Shown piece by piece: positions 51,729-61,081 of a stretch of 64,000 bases of DNA. The stretch is from Brasilonema angustatum HA4187-MV1 (GTDB lineage: Bacteria; Cyanobacteriota; Cyanobacteriia; Cyanobacteriales; Nostocaceae). Position numbers and translations under genes: made by a program. The stretch lies in contig JAHHGV010000011.1 in assembly GCA_019359695.1 (NCBI GenBank), positions 62,001 to 126,000 on the forward strand, written 5' to 3'. The notes under the pieces were generated by a model. It had not been told where the DNA came from, did no database searches, and worked only from the letters and a program-made list of their open reading frames with translations. Position 1 is the stretch's first letter, and each line of letters begins with the position of its first letter.

Positions 51729-52142
51729 ATGACTTCTGACTATATTTTGCAAGATCTGCGTAAGCTTGTCAGAAAAAGAGCTTCAAACCGCTGTGAATAC
51801 TGCCTGATGAATCAGGATTTTTCCATTTATACCCATGAAATAGACCATATTATTGCTGTAAAACATGGGGGTGAAACCACTGCGGATAATTTGGCACTTT
51901 CATGTTTATCTTGTAACCGTCATAAAGGTTCTGACTTCGCAACTATAGACCAAGTTACTAAAGAAATTGTTCCTTTGTTTAATCCCCGTCGTCAGGTTTG
52001 GGATGAACATTTTTATATTGAAAATGCGAAAATTGAAGGTAAAACTCAAATTGGTCAAGCAACTGCTAAATTACTTCGGTTTAATCTTCCCAATCGCGTG
52101 CTTGAACGACAAATATTGATGAGTCAAGGACAATATCCGTAG
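51729..52142 (+). CDS. HNH endonuclease
   Basis: 137 aa. Zinc-bound HNH fold: RCEYCLMNQDFSIYTHEIDH supplies the first CxxC and the catalytic HxxDH, NLALSCLSCNRHKGSDFATI supplies Asn, the second CxxC and the final His. A C-terminal tail (FNPRRQVWDEHFYIENAKIE) is shared by many cyanobacterial small HNH proteins. Nicking or cutting DNA is expected; the target is unknown. It follows 51346-51726 by two bases. Confidence 0.88.
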   Translation: MTSDYILQDLRKLVRKRASNRCEYCLMNQDFSIYTHEIDHIIAVKHGGETTADNLALSCLSCNRHKGSDFATIDQVTKEIVPLFNPRRQVWDEHFYIENAKIEGKTQIGQATAKLLRFNLPNRVLERQILMSQGQYP

Positions 52143-52200
52143 GTAAGTAGCTCAACCTAAGCAGGATGAGGTTTTAAAAAATCGAAATCATTTCTTTACC

Positions 52201-53364
52201 ATGTCCACAAACCCTTACGCTTGGATCGAAGAATCTCTGGCTACAATTCACCGCGCTGACTGGTATCGCTCAGTACAAACAATTCACGGTCTTCCAGGAG
52301 CAACTATACTTTTGGAAGGGCGTGAGGTGATCAATTTTGCCAGTAATGATTATTTGGGATTGGCTGGGGATGAACGACTAATTGCAGCAGCAACGATCGC
52401 TACCCAAGAATTAGGTACAGGTAGCACTGGTTCTAGATTACTCAGCGGGCATCGAAAATTACACAGAGATTTAGAAAGGGCGATCGCATCACTTAAACAA
52501 ACAGAAGACGCTCTGGTTTTTAGTTCTGGCTATCTAGCGAATTTAGGGACAATCAGTGCTATTGTAGGCAAGCGCGATTTGATTTTATCTGACCAGTATA
52601 ATCATTCTAGTTTGAAAAATGGGGCAATCCTCAGTGGTGCTGAGATTCTTGAATATCCTCATTGTGATGTTGAGGCATTAAGAACCAAGCTGAGTCAACA
52701 AAGGCAAAATTATCGACGTTGCTTAATCATCACTGATAGCGTCTTCAGCATGGACGGTGATTTGTGTCCTTTGCCAGCACTGTTGGAGATAGCGGACGAA
52801 TTTAGCTGTATGCTGCTGATTGATGAAGCGCACGCCACTGGGGTACTAGGAAAAACTGGCACTGGATGCGTAGAACATTTTGAATGTAGAGGAAGCCAGT
52901 TGATTCAAATTGGCACTTTGAGTAAAGCTTTAGGTAGTCTAGGCGGGTATGTGGCTGGAAGTACAGCCATTATAGACTTTTTGCGGAATCGTGCACCAAC
53001 TTGGATTTATACTACTGCACTTTCTCCAGCTGATGTGGCAGCAGCACTCACAGCCATAAAAATAGTACAGCAAGAACCACAACGCCGCATTCAATTATGG
53101 CAGAATGTCGCCCAACTGAAACAGGTTATACAACAGCAACTACCCAACCTAAAATTGTTACCGTCCTCATCACCCATTCTCTGTTTTGAATTATCAAGTG
53201 CAGCAGATGCACTCAATACTGGGCAACAGCTAAAATCAGCTGGTATTTTTGCTCCTGCTATTCGTCCCCCTACTGTTCCTACGAGTCGAATACGAATTTC
53301 TATTATGGCAACTCATAAATTGACTCATATTGATAAATTGCTAGAAGCTTTGAGCAGTATCTAA
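52201..53364 (+). CDS. bioF: 8-amino-7-oxononanoate synthase
   Basis: 387-aa PLP enzyme of the alpha-oxoamine synthase family. [39 protein letters not shown] (glycine-rich, phosphate), [34 protein letters not shown] (Asp), and the Schiff-base lysine in [16 protein letters not shown]. It condenses pimeloyl-ACP/CoA with alanine in biotin synthesis. No other bio gene is nearby. 2-amino-3-ketobutyrate ligase is the main alternative in this family, but the motif order and short N-terminus favour BioF. Confidence 0.88.
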   Translation: MSTNPYAWIEESLATIHRADWYRSVQTIHGLPGATILLEGREVINFASNDYLGLAGDERLIAAATIATQELGTGSTGSRLLSGHRKLHRDLERAIASLKQTEDALVFSSGYLANLGTISAIVGKRDLILSDQYNHSSLKNGAILSGAEILEYPHCDVEALRTKLSQQRQNYRRCLIITDSVFSMDGDLCPLPALLEIADEFSCMLLIDEAHATGVLGKTGTGCVEHFECRGSQLIQIGTLSKALGSLGGYVAGSTAIIDFLRNRAPTWIYTTALSPADVAAALTAIKIVQQEPQRRIQLWQNVAQLKQVIQQQLPNLKLLPSSSPILCFELSSAADALNTGQQLKSAGIFAPAIRPPTVPTSRIRISIMATHKLTHIDKLLEALSSI

Positions 53365-54865
53365 ACTCAATCTAATTAATCTTTTCTTGCCTGAGTTAAG
53401 AAGAATAATACTACGATTGCTCCAAAAGCCAGAGATTTTTTTCATCACTTGATAATTTTGTACCTGTTGAACTTTTTCTCATAACTGGCATGAGTTGATT
53501 CAATCAAATTATGCATTTAACAAAAAGAATTTATCAAAGCTAAAATCCAATCATCATAAGGTTCCTGGAGAATTGAGATGATATGTTGTGGAGAGGTAAA
53601 ACAAGGGTAGAGGTCAATTGACGAACTCAGATAGCCAGTGAATAACGCTCGCCATTCTTCGTAAGTTGATAACTTCTGTATTCAGGCAGCAGTGCTGACC
53701 TTACAGTTGTGCTGAATAATTTCAATGATAGTCATCTTTTGTGAGCATGCAAATATGCACACTAAAATTGTGATTTTGGTCACAGCATGATATCTCAAAT
53801 ACTTGGTATAAATAATTTAACTAACAGTTATTCCCAACAAATTTTAAATAAGCATAACAACTTAGAATGCCAATTTATACATTTTTATGTAAGAATTAGA
53901 CCAACTAAGTTAATTAGCTGTCACGCCTACAACTTGGGCATTTATTCGTTCCGGGAGTCAACACTTGAAAGCACAGATGCTCCACTTCCGCTTTTAAGTT
54001 AGCCAGTGCTTGACTAGAGTTTTCCAGCACAGAACAGCCAGTGGATTAAGGAGACGCGCACCTAGCGTCAACTGCTGTTAATTGAACAAAGAATGTTTGT
54101 TCGTATCTCCTCCACAAGAGGCTGCTTTAAAGGCCGTTACGATCAACCGTTGCCTAAGCCATAGGTATAGCGGTAACGGTTAGAAAGAACTCAAGACTGT
54201 TGAGTGGAAGCAGAAAAGTGCAAGATGTACGCGCATCTACTTAGTATACTTTTCTAAAAGTTTATCAAAGCAAACTAAAGTAAACAATAGTAACTATACT
54301 TAAAACTGTCATGAATCAACTATAGACTCTTTAAATTACATAGCTAATTTCTATTTTATAAAGTCAATATTCAAGCCGTAGAGTTATTAGACATAGATTT
54401 AGATACAAATCTCCTGTGGCTCTTTTAACAAGGAATGAATTGTATAAAGAGTGGAAAGTCTGTAAAATCAATTGTCCGGAAACTTTATATAAACTTAAAA
54501 AAATCTTCATAAAAATATTTTATTGAATTGCTTTTTAAGTCAATACTAATAGTAAAAACACTTAAAGCTCATTAAGAATTTCAATACTTTTCTCTACAAA
54601 AATAATACTTGTAAGTCTTGTCATTACTAGAGAAAAGGTAAGTAAGGGTAAGTTTTGTTCTCATTTAATATTTCTACATATAAAAAATATTTTTAAATTC
54701 AATTGTTCTGATAAATCGATTTTTTCATAGATTCTTTTTAAAGATTTATAGGGACTTTATCTAAATATGGAAACAATGTCTGAATAATTGTATATAGGTG
54801 CAAATTAATAAATCAAAGATATCCTCTGACAAAAGGTATTCTGAAATAACTTATACGTAAAAAAC
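53365..54865. other. 1.5-kb gene-poor, AT-rich spacer
   Basis: No supported gene. Near 53960-54010 and 54140-54185 lie short repeats and a hairpin (AACCGTTGCC ... GCGGTAACGGTT). From about 54240 to 54865 the sequence is very AT-rich with many short direct repeats. On the minus strand near 53420-53500 a short frame (IESTHASYEKKFNRY) might be a transposase relic, but I cannot confirm it. The last part probably contains the promoter of the secreted-protein pair. Confidence 0.5.
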
Positions 54866-55501
54866 ATGAATATAATTTCTCGTTTACTTACTACATTTAG
54901 TATTTCTATATCTGCGGTTGCTGTGATACCTTGCTTCGCAACAGCCCAACAGACTCCAACAGTTCCGGAACAACAAATGACGCAGAGAATTTGCTCTTCC
55001 GATGCAGTGGAAGATTTGTTACCTCCGGCTGTCAGTCAAGAAAGTCCTTCTCCACTTTCTTACTTGGGGCAGCAAGGTTTTACACAAAATTCAGATGGTT
55101 CTTGGACTTGTTATGTTAGTGATTCTAGAAAGCAAGGACGTTACTATACCCTTTTTAAAGTGCAACAAGTCAATGGAAAGCTTGTAGCCAGTTCTTTTCT
55201 AGATAGGGGTGTTCTCCCGCAAGGGCAAGAAAACCGCAGCTTAGACTTCTTCATGATGCTTATAGAAAAGCATACAAAGGCAAATCAAGGGAACCGTGAA
55301 AGTATACGCAGATATCTAGATGCCTTCTTTTCCTTTGTCAAACAAGGAAAAGTACAACTCTCTAATCGTGGTTACCTCTTTGATCAACCAAGCGGTGGAG
55401 TTGTTATGTACCACTCTGTTACAGGCGGAAAACTTAAGGGAGCAGCAATCACCATTAATATCCGCTCACCTGAGAATTTATCTTCCTCTCCTGTCTCATA
55501 A
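54866..55501 (+). CDS. Secreted protein of unknown function
   Basis: 211 aa. N-terminal signal peptide (ISRLLTTFSISISAVAVIPC, cut after ATA). Mature part contains CSSDAVEDLLPPAV, GQQGFTQNSDGSWTCYVSDS (two Cys, perhaps a disulfide) and SNRGYLFDQPSGGVVMYHSV. No family recognised. The next gene starts 36 bp downstream with its own Shine-Dalgarno and is also exported, so the two probably form an operon with a joint surface or periplasmic role. Confidence 0.65.
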   Translation: MNIISRLLTTFSISISAVAVIPCFATAQQTPTVPEQQMTQRICSSDAVEDLLPPAVSQESPSPLSYLGQQGFTQNSDGSWTCYVSDSRKQGRYYTLFKVQQVNGKLVASSFLDRGVLPQGQENRSLDFFMMLIEKHTKANQGNRESIRRYLDAFFSFVKQGKVQLSNRGYLFDQPSGGVVMYHSVTGGKLKGAAITINIRSPENLSSSPVS

Positions 55502-55536
55502 GCTGCATTAAAAATTAGTTGTTGGAGGTAAATCCC

Positions 55537-56823
55537 TTGAAGTCAAAAGTTAAAACAATCGCTGTCACCCTATCGTCCTTAGCAACAGTAGTTAATACAT
55601 CTCAATCTGCTTCTGCTCAATTGAAAGTTGGAGACTATGGTGTTCAACCAGGACTTGAGCACAACTATCTCCAGTACCAGCTATCGGGTCGAGATTTGAC
55701 TCAAATGCGAGGTATTCCTGGATGTAGTGTAGGATTTGGTGCTGCTTGTAACAAAGCAGGAGCAGTCTTTCAGAAGTTAGTTGAGTCAAATGGTGGACCA
55801 ACTCATGAACAGTTGCTGATGCAAGCAGCTGGAGGGGAACAAAACTACCAGAATTTTGCGAAATTTTACGGAAATGACCCCAATCTGACTCAAATACCGT
55901 ACGCTTCATTCTGGGAGAATGGCAATCCCAGTATCGTGGATGGGTATCGCTATCTTCTTGGGCAAACAGTCAATCAAACTCCCCAAGAAGGTTTGGGACA
56001 GGTTGCCAAAAACTTTTACTGGGCAGTTCAGGGAAGCGGGAACTCACTTGACCCCCGTAATGGCTTACTGGATTTGAAATACTCTTATGGACGTCTGTTG
56101 CTTGAAGAGGTGGCAAAAATTCCTGATGCACAGCAGCAGATTCAAGCTTTGGGTTTAGCGCCAGAACTGACCAAATTTTACTCGGAAAAACTTTCCAGTT
56201 CGATGCGTGTGTTGAAATCTGGGAATGAGGAGTCTCTTAAACAGACAATTCTCAAAGACCTCTCAATGCCCTATTCACCAGAAGCAGCAGAACTTGGACG
56301 TCCAAATCTTGGCATTCCTGCAATTAATTCGTTGAGTGAGGATACTCTGGCTGGAGATGTCGTTTCCTGGGAAACTCCAGTAGCGCTAGATCCAGAAGCG
56401 ATGAACCTTGAGGTTCCTCCCAGCCTTGCAGAAGTTGCTCTATTCCCGCAAGAAGGAGGAAGTTCTTTTCCAACTGGCTGGCTTGCTGCCCTTCCTCTGT
56501 TAGCCTTACTTCTTCTTGCTTTTGGTGGTGGTGGAGATCGCTCTTCTGGTCACAATCACGGATCAAGTATCGTTTCAAGTGGAGCTCCAGTTGGTTCTTT
56601 TGGTGGTGGTTCTCCTTCTGGATCAGGCGGTGGTGGTGGTTCTGGTGGCAACAACCAAATTACTCAAGTAGTGTCTGTTAATCCTGTAAAAACTCCCCCA
56701 GGAACGGAAATCAAGAAGGTACCAGAACCAACAACAATAACGCCGCTTGTGTTGTTGATCATTGTCCTTTACGTACTAAATCACAAGCAGTGGCGCATAC
56801 AAACTAGAACACCGATCCAGTAA
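55537..56823 (+). CDS. PEP-CTERM-sorted surface protein
   Basis: 428 aa from TTG 55537 (MKSKVKTIAVTLSSLATVVN), placed 9 bases after GGAGG; the earlier TTG at 55519 lies before that site. A signal peptide ends near ASAQ. The central domain (LKVGDYGVQPGLEHNYLQYQ ... SYGRLLLEEVAKI) is unfamiliar. It is followed by a hydrophobic stretch (WLAALPLLALLLLAFGGGG), a Gly/Ser-rich region and a C-terminal sorting signal: VPEPTTITPLVLLIIVLYVL, then Lys/Arg. PEP-CTERM proteins are processed by exosortase and often linked to exopolysaccharide. No exosortase gene lies here. Confidence 0.78.
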   Translation: MKSKVKTIAVTLSSLATVVNTSQSASAQLKVGDYGVQPGLEHNYLQYQLSGRDLTQMRGIPGCSVGFGAACNKAGAVFQKLVESNGGPTHEQLLMQAAGGEQNYQNFAKFYGNDPNLTQIPYASFWENGNPSIVDGYRYLLGQTVNQTPQEGLGQVAKNFYWAVQGSGNSLDPRNGLLDLKYSYGRLLLEEVAKIPDAQQQIQALGLAPELTKFYSEKLSSSMRVLKSGNEESLKQTILKDLSMPYSPEAAELGRPNLGIPAINSLSEDTLAGDVVSWETPVALDPEAMNLEVPPSLAEVALFPQEGGSSFPTGWLAALPLLALLLLAFGGGGDRSSGHNHGSSIVSSGAPVGSFGGGSPSGSGGGGGSGGNNQITQVVSVNPVKTPPGTEIKKVPEPTTITPLVLLIIVLYVLNHKQWRIQTRTPIQ

Positions 56824-56984
56824 TCGGAATCATGACGAAAAAACCAGGTTTCATTCGGTTACAACAAGAAATCTTTGGTTGTAAAAGACGTTAAAACAGG
56901 GTTTATTAGTCTTGTGTTTTAATCAATCGGTGTTCTAGAGGTTAAATTCTTTGTTTCTGTATTCAGATGAGTCGGGGTGTAGAA

Positions 56985-57030
56985 AACGCTCGCATTCTTG
57001 TATTTGCTTAAAGAATGCGAGCGTTCGTTT
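56985..57030. terminator. Strong hairpin terminator
   Basis: 15-bp perfect stem AACGCTCGCATTCTT (56985-56999) / AAGAATGCGAGCGTT (57011-57025), followed by CGTTTTG. It probably serves the secreted-protein operon, and in reverse the BON-protein gene. Confidence 0.75.
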
Positions 57031-57082
57031 TGAAATTTGTGCTAGGTAGATACTGACGTCAGCTTATGAACAACAAAACTTC

Positions 57083-57568
57083 TTACTGAGGTTTATTATT
57101 TGTATTTGATGAAGGTTTTGCTGGAGCAACTTTTGCATTCACCTTCACACTTTTGACACCTTTAATTTCTTGTGCCAAAGTGGGAATTTTATTGAGCTGT
57201 TCTTGTGTGGGAACTGTTCCGGCCACTGTTACAGCACCTTCTTTAGAGTCAACTGTTAACTGACTGGCTGGTAAATTCGCCTCTAACTTACCACGAACTT
57301 CGCTTTTTAAATCACTATCAGTTCTTTTGGCATCACCACCAGTCGTGTTGTTACGTTGTTCGCGTGCTCTAATATCAGACTCTATTTGGCCTTTACGAAC
57401 TTGACTCGTGGCGTCTTCTTGAGTTTTCTGAGCAGTGTCTTGCGTTGGAGCATTAACATTTTCATTTGTCCCTGAGGGAGCATCTGCACTTGTTTTTGAA
57501 GGGGTTTCGCAACCAAACGCACCAACAGCTATGACACCGCTAATGATCAATGGAATAAACTTGTTCAT
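57083..57568 (-). CDS. BON-domain lipoprotein-like protein
   Basis: 161 aa from ATG 57568 (MNKFIPLIISGVIAVGAFGC), which has GGAG upstream; the longer reading adds an unrelated N-terminus. The signal ends with a lipobox-like AFGC, suggesting lipid attachment. A charged low-complexity linker (TQDTAQKTQEDATSQVRKGQ) leads to a BON domain (DLKSEVRGKLEANLPASQLT, VAGTVPTQEQLNKIP, VKSVKVNAKV). BON domains bind phospholipid or wall and typify stress-related periplasmic proteins such as OsmY. Next to a stress-protein homologue, so a role in osmotic or envelope stress is plausible. Confidence 0.85.
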   Translation of the reverse strand: MNKFIPLIISGVIAVGAFGCETPSKTSADAPSGTNENVNAPTQDTAQKTQEDATSQVRKGQIESDIRAREQRNNTTGGDAKRTDSDLKSEVRGKLEANLPASQLTVDSKEGAVTVAGTVPTQEQLNKIPTLAQEIKGVKSVKVNAKVAPAKPSSNTNNKPQ

Positions 57569-57884
57569 CTTCTGTCTCCAACTAAAATATTTCAAAAAAT
57601 TCATTGACACAAGTAGCTATTAACAGCAAACAGTTACCCTTTGATCTAAAACACGGAGATAAGAACACATTAGTGGCTTATGCAAAAAACACTTGTATTG
57701 GTTTAATGTTTCCTAAATGGATACATTTAAACAAATCTTTCTTGATATCTCCATAGTTTAGTTACGGGAATTTACTGATAACTGAGTACTGTTAATTAGT
57801 GTGTGAGGTAATTGTGTGTGAGGTTCAGGAGCGAATCTTTGCAAGTGCACAGAAAGTAGTTTTTTGATGATAACTTATCAATTA

Positions 57885-58553
57885 CTAAACAGTTGTATCC
57901 CGACTGTCAACAATTGTTACCGAAGGCTGATTATTCACAACGCCTCTTACCGAAGGCTGATTATTCACAACGCCGCCAGAATAATCTGTGTGAGTATCTA
58001 CAACACCAGGTACATTATAAATTCCAAACTCCTGAATACCTTGGTTTGTCAAAACAGTTTCCGCACGACGAATTTCGTCATCTGTCCCGTCTACTATCAC
58101 CAGATAATCACCACGGGATACTCGTTCATTGTATAATTTGGCTCGTTCTTCAGGAATTCCCAAACCAACGAGTGCACCCAATAGCCCACCAGCAGCTGCA
58201 CCAATTCCGGCACCTGCTGCAGCTGTCGCCAGAGTTGTGGCGATTTCACCGGCGAGTAATATAGGACCTACGCCAGGGATTGCCAAGGTTCCTAAGCCTA
58301 CGAGTAAACCGGTAATGCCTCCGACTGTTGCACCTGTGACTGCGCCAGCAGCAGCTCCTTCATCAGCTTTGTTACCAACACGTTCTTGCGTTTCGACACC
58401 AGCAATCTCACCGGTACGATCAGCATCTTTGGCAATGATAGAAACCTTATTCATTGGAAAACCGGCGTCTCTGAGTTCGGTAAGTGCATACTCAGCTTCA
58501 CGACGGCTAGGAAAGACGCCAACTGCACGCTTGTTTTGTTTACCTAAAGCCAT
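57885..58553 (-). CDS. General-stress-protein-like (17M domain) with glycine-zipper core
   Basis: 222 aa. An N-terminal general stress protein 17M-like domain (RAVGVFPSRREAEYALTELR, NKVSIIAKDAD), a central glycine/alanine zipper (GAVTGATVGGITGLLVGLGT and AAGAGIGAAAGGLLGALVGL) that could span or sit on a membrane, then YNERVSRGDYLVIVDGTDDE. The C-terminus has a recent 8-residue duplication (VVNNQPSV twice), visible in DNA at 57930-57975. Related proteins are induced by desiccation, salt and stress in Nostocales. Regulation cannot be read from the sequence. Confidence 0.83.
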   Translation of the reverse strand: MALGKQNKRAVGVFPSRREAEYALTELRDAGFPMNKVSIIAKDADRTGEIAGVETQERVGNKADEGAAAGAVTGATVGGITGLLVGLGTLAIPGVGPILLAGEIATTLATAAAGAGIGAAAGGLLGALVGLGIPEERAKLYNERVSRGDYLVIVDGTDDEIRRAETVLTNQGIQEFGIYNVPGVVDTHTDYSGGVVNNQPSVRGVVNNQPSVTIVDSRDTTV

Positions 58554-58891
58554 TTTACTCCTCCATTTAAATAGCTAAAAAAAGCACAAAAATATAGAGC
58601 TTTTGGTTTGCTTCGTGCTTATATTACAGTTTTGCCTTGGTTTGCTCCAACTTGCATCATCCGCAAGTTAAGCTAACTATCTATCAATAGATTGGTTATT
58701 TGCCCAAATGGAAATTTGGAAAAATCATAACCTCATTTCACGTCTTTCGTCTTTACGAGGGGAAATTGCGCTTCTATTGTTCGGTTATACTACTTTCACT
58801 AAGAAACAAATACTTATAACCTCATAAATAATAGTAGTAAATGCCTGCCTAAGACACTGTCGAGCGGTCTTTATTCAGGGGGTAAAAACTT
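58554..58891. other. Divergent intergenic region
   Basis: 338 bp between the stress-protein gene and the histidine kinase, which are divergent. It presumably holds both promoters; I see no clear operator or hairpin. Confidence 0.35.
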
Positions 58892-60367
58892 GTGTACAAA
58901 TGGATCTTGCCAAGTCTAAGCGAAGTTTTAGCAAATAGTCAATCAACACTGGCTGCCTGTTCATCTGCCAAAGCAGAACAGCAGTGGCGCGTCAGCGTAG
59001 CAGCAATAGAACAACTGTTATTGAAAACCGGTTCTAGCGCTTCACCTCAAGAAACTGCACAAGGATTAGTTTTAGCTGCGCCAGCACCTGTTTTCAGCGA
59101 TCAAAGACTGGCTGGAAACTTGCAAACTGTCAGTTTTACGGCAAAGCCATTTAACCCCTTGGCACTGATGCCATTTCAAATGCCTCCTGATGTGGCTGTA
59201 ACAGATGTATTTGCTCCTGGTGAGTCGGTTTTACCTGTATTAGCAACAGATCCGTTGGCAAGGGAGCAGTTTTGTTTGGTTTTCACCAAGCAATTCAGAT
59301 TAGTGTTGGTTTTAGCAGAAGACATCAATGGTAACAAGACTTTTTCATTTTCTTTTGAGCCAGAGGTTGTTGAGTTAGCATGGCGATCGCTGGGAGCAAG
59401 AGTTGTAGTCAGCAATCCGGATCTGTTTGCCGATTTACAAGAGTTAGTACATAAATATTCTCCAGTCGCTCCAGATTACCGCGTAGTGATGGAGTTTAGT
59501 CGTTTATTGCTGACACAATTTCCAGAACAAGAAGAAAACACAGAAATAGCAAAAAGCGCTGATGTAGGGACGTCGGTACATTCAGAGTTTGCACAAACCG
59601 TTTCAGCCTCGCCACATGTGTCTTTGGGCACGTCATCACAAGCCCATACTCGTCCTGATGTAGAACTACTGCAGGCTTTTGCTCACGAAGTTCGCACTCC
59701 TTTAACAACGATTCGCACTATCACTCGTTTACTGCTCAAACAGCGTGATTTACCTGCCAATGTGATCAAACGTTTGCAGCTTATTGATCATGAATGCACC
59801 GAGCAAATTGATCGTATGGAGTTGCTCTTTAGAGCTGCAGAACTACAAACATCTGCGACTGTAAAATCTACAAATACTCAACTTACAGCAATGTCTCTGG
59901 AGCAAGTGTTGCAGCAGAGCATTCCACGTTGGGAACAAGCAGCCAATCGACGGAACTTGACTTTGGATGTCATTTTACCTCAGCAGTTACCAACTGTGGT
60001 AAGTAATCCTACTATGTTAGATCGGGTTCTGACGGGTTTGATGGAGAATTTTACTCGTAGTTTACCGGCTGGTAGTCATATTCAAGTACAGGTCATCCCT
60101 GCTGGGGATCAACTAAAATTACAATTATTACCCTTAACTCAGGCGGGAGACAATGGAAAAATGTCATGCTCTCCATGCACACCGCCAATTCGCAAAGCTT
60201 TAGGTCAACTTCTCATGTTCCAGCCGGAAACAGGTACGATAAGTTTGAATCTTAACGCAACCAAGCATTTATTTCAAGCGATTGGGGGTAAACTTATTGT
60301 GCGCGATCGCCCACGTCATGGAGAAGTGCTAACGATTTTTCTTCCTTTAGAAGTCACCAGTCAGTGA
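58892..60367 (+). CDS. Sensor histidine kinase with degenerate ATP-binding domain
   Basis: 491 aa, GTG start at 58892. The N-terminal about 250 residues (WILPSLSEVLANSQSTLAAC ... FCLVFTKQFRLVLVLAEDIN) match no sensor I know and have no membrane helix, so it is probably soluble. The HisKA box is clear: LLQAFAHEVRTPLTTIRTIT with H265. The HATPase part is unusual: an N-box-like region DRVLTGLMENFTRSLPAGSH, but the G1 box (DxGxG) is replaced by AGDNGKMSCSPCTP; a late block FQAIGGKLIVRDRPRHGEVL is normal. It may bind ATP weakly or act as a phosphatase. No response regulator is adjacent. Confidence 0.85.
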   Translation: MYKWILPSLSEVLANSQSTLAACSSAKAEQQWRVSVAAIEQLLLKTGSSASPQETAQGLVLAAPAPVFSDQRLAGNLQTVSFTAKPFNPLALMPFQMPPDVAVTDVFAPGESVLPVLATDPLAREQFCLVFTKQFRLVLVLAEDINGNKTFSFSFEPEVVELAWRSLGARVVVSNPDLFADLQELVHKYSPVAPDYRVVMEFSRLLLTQFPEQEENTEIAKSADVGTSVHSEFAQTVSASPHVSLGTSSQAHTRPDVELLQAFAHEVRTPLTTIRTITRLLLKQRDLPANVIKRLQLIDHECTEQIDRMELLFRAAELQTSATVKSTNTQLTAMSLEQVLQQSIPRWEQAANRRNLTLDVILPQQLPTVVSNPTMLDRVLTGLMENFTRSLPAGSHIQVQVIPAGDQLKLQLLPLTQAGDNGKMSCSPCTPPIRKALGQLLMFQPETGTISLNLNATKHLFQAIGGKLIVRDRPRHGEVLTIFLPLEVTSQ

Positions 60368-60373
60368 AGACTA

Positions 60374-60832
60374 TCAACGTTGTGCCTTCTTTTCAAAATA
60401 CTGCTGATGCTCTTGTGTTGCTAAATAATATTCAAGAGCAGGTACAATCTCCGTCACAATATTTTTATCAAATCTAGCAGAATTTTGTTGCTTTGCCTTT
60501 GATGTCTTGGCTGCTTCTTCCTGTTGACTATTATGGAAAAAGATAACAGATCTGTACTGTTCCCCTCGGTCTGGTCCCTGACGATTCAGCGTCGTGGGGT
60601 CATGGATATCCCAGAATATCTCCAATAAGTCATCATAACTTACGTATTGTGGGTCATACTCCACCTGTACTACCTCAGCATGACCCGTTATCCTTGATAA
60701 CACATCCAGATACGAAGGGTTAGGAAAATGCCCTCCCATGTAGCCAACTGAGGTAGAAACAACTCCCTTTACCTTACGAAACGCCGCCTCGACGCCCCAG
60801 AAACAACCAGCCCCAAACGTCGCCAAATTCAT
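60374..60832 (-). CDS. msrA: Peptide methionine sulfoxide reductase MsrA (short, single Cys)
   Basis: 152 aa with the catalytic GAGCFWGVEAAFRKVKGV (Cys10), GYMGGHFPNPSYLDV and ITGHAEVVQVEYDPQYVSYD and YRSVIFFH. It repairs methionine-(S)-sulfoxide in proteins. Cys10 is the only cysteine: the resolving cysteines found near the C-terminus of many MsrA proteins are absent, and the protein ends early (EHQQYFEKKAQR). It must therefore be regenerated directly by thioredoxin/glutaredoxin, as in other 1-Cys MsrAs. It is convergent with the kinase gene, 6 bp apart. Confidence 0.94.
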   Translation of the reverse strand: MNLATFGAGCFWGVEAAFRKVKGVVSTSVGYMGGHFPNPSYLDVLSRITGHAEVVQVEYDPQYVSYDDLLEIFWDIHDPTTLNRQGPDRGEQYRSVIFFHNSQQEEAAKTSKAKQQNSARFDKNIVTEIVPALEYYLATQEHQQYFEKKAQR

Positions 60833-61081
60833 TGCTGTTATGCGCTGCTCTTTATTTACTAGAGATCATATCGAAATCCGGTTTGGTTTTTGTTAGCTTG
60901 CGTGGCGGAGCCATACGAACTTGTTGAGCTAGGGAACGCTTAACGCCCAACTCTTAACGTTTAATATAAACTGTACACAGTTCTGTCTGGCGAAAACTAA
61001 ATAGAAATTCCCAGGCATAATCCTGGGAACGAGGATTTTTTTGACTTCCTAGCCGCAAGCGGGGAGGAAGTGAAGTACAAA

